Assembly (NCBI GenBank): GCA_003241895.1
Contig: QBLY01000020.1
Coordinates: 1 to 51,848 of the forward strand
Direction of reading: 5' to 3'
DNA: 51,848 nt
From: Lysobacteraceae bacterium
GTDB lineage: Bacteria > Pseudomonadota > Gammaproteobacteria > Xanthomonadales > Xanthomonadaceae
The first letter of the stretch is position 1; each line of letters opens with the position of its first letter. Positions 28,737-35,841 of this stretch are shown piece after piece. Below the pieces are notes generated by a model, which had not been told where the DNA came from, ran no database searches, and saw nothing but the letters and a program-made list of their open reading frames with translations. Made by a program: the position numbers and the translations under genes.

Positions 28737-30764
28737 ATGCGGCGACCCGCCACGCTCGGCAAGATGCTACTGATTGGCCTGATGGTGCTGGCCACGCTGC
28801 CCGCGCAGGGCCGCACGCTGCGTGCGCAGGTGGAGTCGGTGCGCACCGGCGTGGGCTCGCTGCAGGGCGTGGAGTTGGTGCTGGCCTGGCCGGACGGCGC
28901 CAGCAGCGGCGCGCTTGAGATGCGCGTGGCGCTGCTTGATATGCCGCTGCTTTCGCATCGCTCACGCAACCTCGCGTGGCGCTGCCCTCTGCAGCGCACC
29001 GACGACGGCGGCTGGTCGTGCAGCGGCCCGCTGCAGGCGACCGGAGCCGCGCCGGGCCGGCTTTCCCTGGCCGTTCTTCCGACCTCCACGAGCGCGCAAT
29101 TCAAGGTCGGCAAGCAGCAGATTTCGTACGAATCGTCGGCCGCTTCCCCCGACCTCTCGCGCATTCGCCTGGAGGCCATCCCCGTGGCGTGGCTCCAGGC
29201 CTACCTTGCGTCGCTTTGGGCCGACGGGCAGTGGACCCAGGGCAGGGTGGCCGGGCAACTGGACGTGATCGCTCCCCAGGGTGGCCCGTTCCAGGTGCAG
29301 GCGCGGCTGAAGCTTGACGACATCGGCCTGGAAACCCCCGATGGCTGGCTGGCCGCGGCCGGGCTTTCCGCAGGCCTTGAGCTGGACTACAGCGAGCGCG
29401 GCGCCGACACCCGCGTGCAGGCCCAGCTCACCACGCGCGGCGGCGAGTTCCTGGCCGACGGGCTTTATGCCCAGCTTCCAGCGACCCCGGTCGAGGTGAG
29501 CCTGACCGCCGAGCAGCGCGGCGCGCAGCCCTGGCGACTGCCGGCCTTCTCGTGGCGTGACGGGCAGGTGCTGCAGGCCCAGGGCAGCGCAGAGCTCGAT
29601 GCGTCGTCGGCGGTGAGCGCATTGGTGCTAGAGATGTCGCTGGCTGACCTCGCGGTGGCGCGCGACCGCTACCTCAGCGGCTTCCTCGCGCCGGCGGGCT
29701 TTGCCGACATCGTGCTGTCCGGCCAGGCGAAGGCCCGGCTTTCACTGCGCGAGGGCAAGCTACGGTCGATGGCGCTCGACCTGGGCGCAGTGACGGCGGT
29801 GGACCCGCGCCAGCGCTTCATCCTGGCGGGGCTGGACGGCAGCTTGCGTTGGACCGCAGGCACGCCGCCCGTGGCCAGCCGGCTTGCCTGGGACAACGGC
29901 GCGCTTTACGGCGTCGGCCTGGGCCCGGCGCAGTTGGAGTTCAGCAGCGCCGGCGGCGAGCTGCGGCTGGTCCGACCCAGCCGCATCGCGGCCCTGGACG
30001 GCAGCGTGAGCCTGGACGACCTGCGCTGGCAGCCGCCGCAGGGTGAGCGCGGCACCCGCTTCCAGCTGGGGGCCACGCTGGACGCACTGGACCTGGGCAG
30101 CCTTTCGCAGCGCCTGGGCTGGCCGCCTTTCACCGGTTCGATCGGCGGCCGCATCCCCGCCGCGCGCTACGAGGACGGCGTGCTGACGCTGGACGGCGGC
30201 TTGGCCATGCAGGTGTTCGGCGGCAGCATTGCCCTGTCGGAGCTGGTGATGGAGCGGCCGTTCGGCGTCGCGCCCACGCTTTCGGCCGACATCGAGATCC
30301 AGGACATCGACATGGAGCCGATGACCAACGCGTTCGGCTTCGGCACCATCACCGGGCGCCTGGACGGCCGCATCGCCAAGCTGCGCATGGTTGACTGGTC
30401 GCCCGTGGCCTTTGACGCGCGGCTGCAGACCGATCCGGCCTGGAAGGGGCCCCGGCGCATCAGCCAGCGGGCGGTCGAGGATATTTCCAAGGTCGGCGGC
30501 GCCGGCCTCGCAGCGGGGCTGCAGGCGCAGGTGCTGAAGCTGTTCGACGACTTTGGCTATGCGCGCATCGGGCTGGCCTGCCGGCTGCGCGACAACGTCT
30601 GTGCAATGGATGGCGTCGGTTCAGCCGGCAATGGCTATACCATCGTGGAAGGTTCCGGCCTGCCGCGCATCGAGGTGGTGGGCTTCAGCCGCAGCGTCGA
30701 TTGGCCCACCCTGGTGGCCCGCCTGGTGGCGGCTACCGAGGGCCAGGCACCGGTCATCCAATGA
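28737..30764 (+). CDS. ydbH: YdbH-like AsmA-family envelope protein
   Basis: A 675-residue protein with one N-terminal hydrophobic anchor (about 8-24) and a very long repetitive beta-strand body, the layout of AsmA/TamB/YhdP-type bridges that carry phospholipids across the periplasm. The C-terminal part (SIALSELVMERPFG, DIDMEPMTNAFGFGTITGRLDG, RISQRAVEDISKVGG) reads like YdbH. The next gene, 11 bases on, encodes a DUF1318 protein like YdbL, as in the E. coli ydbH-ynbE-ydbL operon. The protein is shorter than E. coli YdbH (about 880). The family call is good; lipid transport here is inference. It has no clear ribosome site. Confidence 0.78.
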   Translation: MRRPATLGKMLLIGLMVLATLPAQGRTLRAQVESVRTGVGSLQGVELVLAWPDGASSGALEMRVALLDMPLLSHRSRNLAWRCPLQRTDDGGWSCSGPLQATGAAPGRLSLAVLPTSTSAQFKVGKQQISYESSAASPDLSRIRLEAIPVAWLQAYLASLWADGQWTQGRVAGQLDVIAPQGGPFQVQARLKLDDIGLETPDGWLAAAGLSAGLELDYSERGADTRVQAQLTTRGGEFLADGLYAQLPATPVEVSLTAEQRGAQPWRLPAFSWRDGQVLQAQGSAELDASSAVSALVLEMSLADLAVARDRYLSGFLAPAGFADIVLSGQAKARLSLREGKLRSMALDLGAVTAVDPRQRFILAGLDGSLRWTAGTPPVASRLAWDNGALYGVGLGPAQLEFSSAGGELRLVRPSRIAALDGSVSLDDLRWQPPQGERGTRFQLGATLDALDLGSLSQRLGWPPFTGSIGGRIPAARYEDGVLTLDGGLAMQVFGGSIALSELVMERPFGVAPTLSADIEIQDIDMEPMTNAFGFGTITGRLDGRIAKLRMVDWSPVAFDARLQTDPAWKGPRRISQRAVEDISKVGGAGLAAGLQAQVLKLFDDFGYARIGLACRLRDNVCAMDGVGSAGNGYTIVEGSGLPRIEVVGFSRSVDWPTLVARLVAATEGQAPVIQ

Positions 30765-30775
30765 AGGAGTTCATC

Positions 30776-31390
30776 ATGGGTTTGAAGAAACCGTCGTACC
30801 TGTCCTCGTCGCTGATGCTGGCGGGCGTGCTGGCGCTGGGCGCCTGCGTCACCATCAACGTCTATTTCCCGGCCGCCGAGGCCCAGCAGGCAGCGGAGGA
30901 ATTCGTCGAGAAGGTGCTTGGCGACGACCTCACGCCCGCCCCGGTGGAGGCTGTCAACCCGCAGTCGTTGCAGGCGCCGGCGCGCCGTTCGTTCGATTTC
31001 GCCTCGCTGTTCATCAGCTCGGCGCAGGCCCAGAGTGCGGACATCACCATCCGCACCCCGGCCATCCAGGCCATCCAGGACCGCATGGCGGCGCGCTTCC
31101 AGTCCACCCTGCAGGCGCACTTCAGCTCCGGCGCGCTGGGCTTTGGCAAGGACGGCCGAGTGGTGCTGCGTGACGCCACCAAGGTCGGCCTGAAGGACCG
31201 CGTGGCCGTGACCCAGCTGGTGGCCGAGGAAAACCGGGACCGCGATGCCGTGTACCGCGAGATCGCCGTGGCCAACGGCCACGCGGAGTGGGAAGCACAG
31301 ATCCGCGAGACGTTCGCCAGGCAGTGGGTCACCAGCGCCCGCGCCGGCTGGTGGTACCAGGCCGCCGACGGCAGCTGGAAGCAGAAATAG
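30776..31390 (+). CDS. ydbL: DUF1318 (YdbL-like) lipoprotein
   Basis: A 204-residue lipoprotein. The signal peptide ends in lipobox LGAC with the lipidated cysteine at residue 24. The mature protein begins CVTINVYFPAAEA. The C-terminal 80 residues match DUF1318/YdbL: KDRVAVTQLVAEENRDRDAVYREIA, then a conserved GWWYQAADGSWKQK end. In E. coli, YdbL has an ordinary signal peptide, and the separate lipoprotein YnbE carries the membrane anchor. Here no ynbE gene is present, and one protein seems to hold both features. AAGGAG is 6 bases before ATG 30776, which decides the start over ATG 30761 that overlaps the ydbH stop. Confidence 0.82.
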   Translation: MGLKKPSYLSSSLMLAGVLALGACVTINVYFPAAEAQQAAEEFVEKVLGDDLTPAPVEAVNPQSLQAPARRSFDFASLFISSAQAQSADITIRTPAIQAIQDRMAARFQSTLQAHFSSGALGFGKDGRVVLRDATKVGLKDRVAVTQLVAEENRDRDAVYREIAVANGHAEWEAQIRETFARQWVTSARAGWWYQAADGSWKQK

Positions 31391-31481
31391 CCCAGCCTGC
31401 CGGCCGGTTGCCGGTTTCGATTCCCCAGGCGGGGTGGGGATTTGCGAGAATCTCCGCCCCGTTTCGCTGCCGGCTCCCGAC

Positions 31482-32801
31482 GTGGCCCGATCCCGATCCA
31501 AGATCCACCAAGTATTTGAACTCGATATCGACACCCTGGCCCACGACGGCCGCGGGGTAGGGCAGCGCGGGGGCAAGCCGGTGTTCGCCGCGGGCGCGCT
31601 GGCGGGCGAGACGGTGCGGGTCCAGCAGACCGGGCGAAATCGCCACTTCGACGAGGCGCGCACCGTGGAGGTCATCAGGGCCTCGCCCGACCGCGTGGCG
31701 CCGCGTTGCCCGCACTTCGGCATTTGTGCCGGCTGCGTGCTGCAGCACCTGGACGAAGGCCGGCAGATCGACGCCAAGCAGCGCGCGCTGCTCGACAACC
31801 TGCAAAGCATCGGCCAGGTGTCCGCCGAGCGCACGCTTGCGCCGCTGGTGGACGCGGCCTGGGGCTATCGCCGCAAGGGGCGGTTCTCGGTGCGCTACGT
31901 CGAGAAGAAGGGCAGGGTGCTGGTTGGCTTTCGCGAGACCGATCCGCGCTACGTCGCCGACCTGTCGGTCTGCCACACCGTGGTGCCCGAGGTTGGCGGG
32001 CGGATCCAGGAGATCGCCGCCCTGGTGGACGCCTTGGACGGCAAGCGCACGCTGCCGCAGATCGAATTCATCGCCGGTGACGACGCCGTGGCGCTGGTGT
32101 TCCGCCACCTCGAGCCACTGTCGGCCGGCGACCTGGTGCGCCTGACGGACTTCGCCAAGGCCTCCGGGCTGGCCGTGTTCCTGCAGCCCGGCGGCGTGGA
32201 TACGGTGCATGCGCTGTGGCCCGATCAGGTGCCGCTGTCGTTTTCGATCCCGGGGCACGACCTGACGCTGGCGTTCCGGCCGCTGGATTTCATCCAGGTC
32301 AACGCCACGCTCAACGGCAAGATGATCGATTCGGCGCTCGAACTGCTCGACGCCGGTCCGGGCGACCGGGTGCTGGACCTGTTCTGTGGCCTGGGGAATT
32401 TCACCCTGCCGCTGGCCAGGCGCGTCGGCCAGGTGGTGGGGGTGGAGGGAGACGCCGGGCTGGTGGCCCGCGCACGCGAGAACGCCGCGCGCAATGGCCT
32501 TGCCAACGTGCAGTTCCACGCCGCCGACCTGGCCAAGGACCTCGCGAACGAACCCTGGATGGCCGCCGGCTTCGACAAGCTGCTGCTCGATCCGCCGCGC
32601 GCCGGCGCCGCGGAAGTGCTGGCGCAGCTGCCGCTGGACGGCATCCGGCGCATCGTCTACGTGTCCTGCCAGCCGGCCTCGCTGGCGCGCGACGCGGGCT
32701 TCCTGGTGCGCGAGCGCGGTTACACGCTCAAGGCCGCCGGGGCCATGGACATGTTCCCCCAGACGGCGCACGTCGAATCGATCGCCCTGTTCGAGAAGTA
32801 G
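31482..32801 (+). CDS. rlmD: 23S rRNA m5U1939 methyltransferase RlmD
   Basis: A 439-residue SAM-dependent RNA methyltransferase; E. coli RlmD (RumA) has 433. The N-terminal TRAM domain includes DIDTLAHDGRGVGQ. The Fe-S cluster cysteines are C76, C82, C85 (RCPHFGICAGC) and C164 (LSVCH). The SAM site is VLDLFCGLGNFTLPLA, and the catalytic nucleophile is C396 in YVSCQPASLARD. The start is GTG 31482. A possible -10, GAGAAT, is at 31446-31451. Confidence 0.94.
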   Translation: MARSRSKIHQVFELDIDTLAHDGRGVGQRGGKPVFAAGALAGETVRVQQTGRNRHFDEARTVEVIRASPDRVAPRCPHFGICAGCVLQHLDEGRQIDAKQRALLDNLQSIGQVSAERTLAPLVDAAWGYRRKGRFSVRYVEKKGRVLVGFRETDPRYVADLSVCHTVVPEVGGRIQEIAALVDALDGKRTLPQIEFIAGDDAVALVFRHLEPLSAGDLVRLTDFAKASGLAVFLQPGGVDTVHALWPDQVPLSFSIPGHDLTLAFRPLDFIQVNATLNGKMIDSALELLDAGPGDRVLDLFCGLGNFTLPLARRVGQVVGVEGDAGLVARARENAARNGLANVQFHAADLAKDLANEPWMAAGFDKLLLDPPRAGAAEVLAQLPLDGIRRIVYVSCQPASLARDAGFLVRERGYTLKAAGAMDMFPQTAHVESIALFEK

Positions 32802-32862
32802 GCCCGCGGCGCAGGCGCGCGGGCTTACAATCGCAGGCCTTGGACGCAGCAGGATGGACGCG

Positions 32863-33366
32863 GTGGCAATCGAGATCGAGCGCAAGTTCCGCGTGTTGGA
32901 CGATGGCTGGCGGGCCGGCGTGGTGAAGTCGGTGCGCATCGCGCAGGGCTATATCAACGACATGGACACCCTGCGCGCCGGACGGCAGAACGCCTCGGTG
33001 CGCGTGCGCATCGCCGGCGACCAGGCCTACCTCAACCTCAAGTCGCGCGAACTGGGCCGCAGCCGGCAGGAGTTCGACTACGCCATTCCCGTGATGGATG
33101 CGCAGGCGCTGCTGGCGCTGTGCGTCGGCGGCCTGATCGACAAGGTCCGGCACTATATCCCCCAGGACGATCTGACCTGGGAAGTGGACGAGTTCGCCGG
33201 CGATAACGCCGGGCTGGTGGTGGCGGAGCTGGAGCTGCCGACCGTGGACAAGGTGTTCGCGCGGCCGGCTTGGCTGGGACGTGAGGTCACCGAGGAACAA
33301 CGGTTTTACAATCTTGCGCTCGCCGAGCGCCCGTATTCGCGCTGGAGCGCGCTGGAGCAAACCTGA
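32863..33366 (+). CDS. CYTH-domain phosphatase
   Basis: A 167-residue CYTH-domain protein. The EIERKF box at the N-terminus is the ExExK metal-triphosphate motif, and basic and acidic strands alternate as expected (VRVRIAG, YLNLKSRE, WEVDEFAGDNAGLVVAELEL). Small stand-alone CYTH proteins hydrolyse inorganic triphosphate; the physiological substrate here is unknown. I start at GTG 32863: it gives the usual MAIEIERKF N-terminus and AGGA is 8 bases upstream. ATG 32854, three codons earlier, has no usable ribosome site. Its TGA overlaps the nagZ ATG by one base. Confidence 0.88.
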   Translation: MAIEIERKFRVLDDGWRAGVVKSVRIAQGYINDMDTLRAGRQNASVRVRIAGDQAYLNLKSRELGRSRQEFDYAIPVMDAQALLALCVGGLIDKVRHYIPQDDLTWEVDEFAGDNAGLVVAELELPTVDKVFARPAWLGREVTEEQRFYNLALAERPYSRWSALEQT

Positions 33367-34376
33367 TGCTGGTGATTTCAATAAGCGGCCATGAACTGGC
33401 CGATCGTGAGCGCGAATGGCTGCAGCATTCATCCGTTGCGGGCGTGATTTTTTTTGGCTGCAACTTCGCTTCCAAGGCGCAGATGGCCGAGCTGTCCGCC
33501 GCCATCCGTGACGCTGCGCCGCGCCCGCAGCTGCTGTGCGTTGACCAGGAAGGCGGGCGCGTGCAGCGCTTCCGCGACGGCTTCCACGCGCTGCCTTCGC
33601 TGGATGGCTTTGGCCGCCTTTATGAACGCGACCGCGAGGCCGCGCTGCAGTTGGCACGTGAGCACGCCTGGCTGATGGCCAGCGAAATCCGCGCCACCGG
33701 CATGGACCTGAGCTTCGCGCCGGTGGTGGACCTGGGCCGGGGCAACCTGGCCATCGGCAACCGCGCCTTCCACGCCGACCCGGCCGTCGTCGCGCAGTTC
33801 ACCCACGCCTACGTGGCGGGCATGCACGAGGCCGGCATGGCGGCCACGCTCAAGCATTTCCCGGGCCACGGTTCGGTGCTGGAAGACACCCACTTCGACG
33901 ACGCCGTGGATCCGCGGACACTGGACGAACTGCGCGCCAACGACCTGTTGCCGTTCGTGGCCGGCATCGACGCCGGCGCGGATGCGGTGATGATGGGCCA
34001 CGTGAAGTACCCGGCGGTGTCGCCGGAAAAAGCCGGCTATTCATCGGTGTGGATCAAGGACATCCTGCGCGGCGAGATGGGCTTTCGCGGCGTGGTGTTC
34101 TCCGACGACATCGGCATGGCCGCGGCCAAATCGGTTGGCGGCGTGAAGTCGCGCATCGACGCGCACCTGGACGCCGGCTGCGACGTGGTGCTGGTGTGCA
34201 GGCCGGCGCTGGTGGAGGATTCGCTGCTGGCGATGGATTCGCGCCCGGTGTCGAACACCGCCACCCTTTCCGCGCTGCTGGGCCGCGGCCCGGCCGGCTG
34301 GGACGGCCTGCTGGCTGATTCGCGCCATGATGGCGCCATCGCCCGCTTGTCCGGGCTCGACAAGGGAGTCGCCTGA
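33366..34376 (+). CDS. nagZ: Beta-N-acetylhexosaminidase NagZ
   Basis: A 336-residue cytoplasmic glycoside hydrolase of family 3 that removes N-acetylglucosamine from recycled muropeptides. The family block KHFPGHG (163-169, with the acid-base H168) and the nucleophile region FSDDIGM (D247) are intact, as is DQEGGRVQRFR. In many gammaproteobacteria NagZ generates the 1,6-anhydro muropeptides that induce AmpC beta-lactamase. The start overlaps the CYTH stop as TGATG. hpt follows after one base beyond the stop. Confidence 0.95.
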   Translation: MLVISISGHELADREREWLQHSSVAGVIFFGCNFASKAQMAELSAAIRDAAPRPQLLCVDQEGGRVQRFRDGFHALPSLDGFGRLYERDREAALQLAREHAWLMASEIRATGMDLSFAPVVDLGRGNLAIGNRAFHADPAVVAQFTHAYVAGMHEAGMAATLKHFPGHGSVLEDTHFDDAVDPRTLDELRANDLLPFVAGIDAGADAVMMGHVKYPAVSPEKAGYSSVWIKDILRGEMGFRGVVFSDDIGMAAAKSVGGVKSRIDAHLDAGCDVVLVCRPALVEDSLLAMDSRPVSNTATLSALLGRGPAGWDGLLADSRHDGAIARLSGLDKGVA

Positions 34377-34377
34377 C

Positions 34378-34923
34378 ATGCCCCATGACCTGGCTTCGGT
34401 GCTTGCCGTTTCGGAACTGCTGTTCGACCGCGAGACCATCGACGCGCAGGTGGCGCGCATCGCCGCCGAAATCGACGCCGACTACGCCGGTGGCCCGCGC
34501 CCGGTATACCTCACGATCATGCACGGCGGCATGCTGTTCGCGTCCAGCCTGGCGCTGGAGCTCGAAACCGACCTGGAATTCGACTACCTGCACGCTACCC
34601 GCTACCGCGGCGCCACCGTCGGTTCGGGCCTGGCCTGGCTGCACCGTCCGGCCACGCCGCTGCGCGGCCGCCGCGTGCTGCTGGCCGACGACATCCTGGA
34701 CGAAGGCCATACGCTCAAGGCGGTCAAGCGCTGGTGCGAGGACGAGGGCGCCGCCGACGTGCGCATCGCCGTGCTTTCGGTGAAGCAGCACGACCGCCGC
34801 GTGGACGACATCCACGCCGACTACGTCGCGCTGGACGTACCCGACCGCTATGTCTACGGCTACGGCATGGACTACCACGAACAGGGCCGCAACCTGCCGG
34901 CCATCTACGCGCTCGGGGCCTGA
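34378..34923 (+). CDS. hpt: Hypoxanthine-guanine phosphoribosyltransferase
   Basis: A 181-residue purine-salvage enzyme that makes IMP or GMP from the free base and PRPP. The PRPP-binding loop VLLADDILDEGHTL lies at 100-113, and the flexible-loop HATRYRG and IMHGGMLFASSLA segments match the family. GGGAG lies before the ATG at the end of nagZ. It is followed directly by methylthioinosine phosphorylase, whose product hypoxanthine is its substrate. The two genes thus form a short salvage route. Confidence 0.93.
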   Translation: MPHDLASVLAVSELLFDRETIDAQVARIAAEIDADYAGGPRPVYLTIMHGGMLFASSLALELETDLEFDYLHATRYRGATVGSGLAWLHRPATPLRGRRVLLADDILDEGHTLKAVKRWCEDEGAADVRIAVLSVKQHDRRVDDIHADYVALDVPDRYVYGYGMDYHEQGRNLPAIYALGA

Positions 34924-34924
34924 C

Positions 34925-35668
34925 ATGGACGCGATCGACCTGGCCATCATTGGCGGCACCGGCGTGTACCGGCTGGCTTCGCTGGAAGATACTCAGGCCA
35001 TCGAAGGCGAAACGCCCTACGGGGCGCCGTCGGGTCCGGTCCGGGTGGGTCGGCTGGCGGGCCGCCGCGTGGCTTTCCTCGCGCGCCACGGCGAGGGCCA
35101 TTCGCTGCCGCCCCACCGCGTGAACTATCGCGCCAACCTCTGGCAGCTAGAATCACTGGGTGCCCAGCGGGTGCTGGCCATCAACACCGTGGGCGGCATC
35201 ACCGAGCGCTTCGGGCCGCGCGTGCTGGCCTTGCCCGACCAACTCATCGACTACACCTGGGGCCGCACGTCGAGCTTCTGGGACGGCGAGGGCGGCGAGT
35301 TGCTGCACGTTGACTTCGGCGACCCCTACACCCCCTCGCTGCGGCAGGCGGTGCGCGAAGCGGCGGCGAAGTCCGCGATCGAACTGGTGGACGGCGGCTG
35401 CTACGGCGCCACGCAGGGGCCGCGGCTGGAGACCCGCGCCGAGATCGCCCGCATGCGCCGCGACGGCTGCGACCTGGTCGGCATGACCGGCATGCCCGAG
35501 GCCGGGCTGGCGCGCGAGCTGGGCCTGGACTACGCCTGCCTGGCCGTAGTGGCCAATTGGGCCGCCGGCTGCGGCGACGACGCCGAGATCACCCTGGCCG
35601 ACGTGCTGGCCAACGTGGATGCGGCCAGCGCCGGCCTGCCGGCCTTGCTCGACGCCCTGCTGGCCTGA
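34925..35668 (+). CDS. S-methyl-5'-thioinosine phosphorylase
   Basis: A 247-residue purine nucleoside phosphorylase of the MTAP/PNP family. IIGGTGVY binds phosphate at the N-terminus, and the base site is MTGMPEAGLARELGLDYACLAVVANWAAG (seen as TGMPEAGLARE and VVANWAAG). The sequence most resembles the methylthioinosine phosphorylase of Pseudomonas, which splits deaminated methylthioadenosine into hypoxanthine and methylthioribose 1-phosphate. Being next to hpt supports this over a plain MTA phosphorylase. Substrate choice is inferred, not proven. Confidence 0.88.
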   Translation: MDAIDLAIIGGTGVYRLASLEDTQAIEGETPYGAPSGPVRVGRLAGRRVAFLARHGEGHSLPPHRVNYRANLWQLESLGAQRVLAINTVGGITERFGPRVLALPDQLIDYTWGRTSSFWDGEGGELLHVDFGDPYTPSLRQAVREAAAKSAIELVDGGCYGATQGPRLETRAEIARMRRDGCDLVGMTGMPEAGLARELGLDYACLAVVANWAAGCGDDAEITLADVLANVDAASAGLPALLDALLA

Positions 35669-35841
35669 CTCAACTCGATTCTGGAGCGTTCGGAGGTATC
35701 GCGCGCGCGAAGCGCAGCGCGGTGCCTGCGGTGATGCCAGGGCGCTCATGCCACCAGCGCCCGCCGGGGCGTTGCGGTTCGTGCCTGTGGTGCCCGCGGC
35801 GCCAACTGCTAGTATTTGCGCTCGACCATCGGAGACGACGA
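35669..35841. other. Spacer before the M16 peptidase
   Basis: 173 bases without a coding frame. TAGTAT at 35810-35815 could be the -10 of the peptidase gene, 26 bases before its ATG. I see no matching -35 and no terminator for the salvage genes. Confidence 0.35.

Noticed and set aside
32884-32890. Minus-strand GGAACTT inside the CYTH gene
   Set aside because: No -10 at the right spacing and no gene downstream on that strand.
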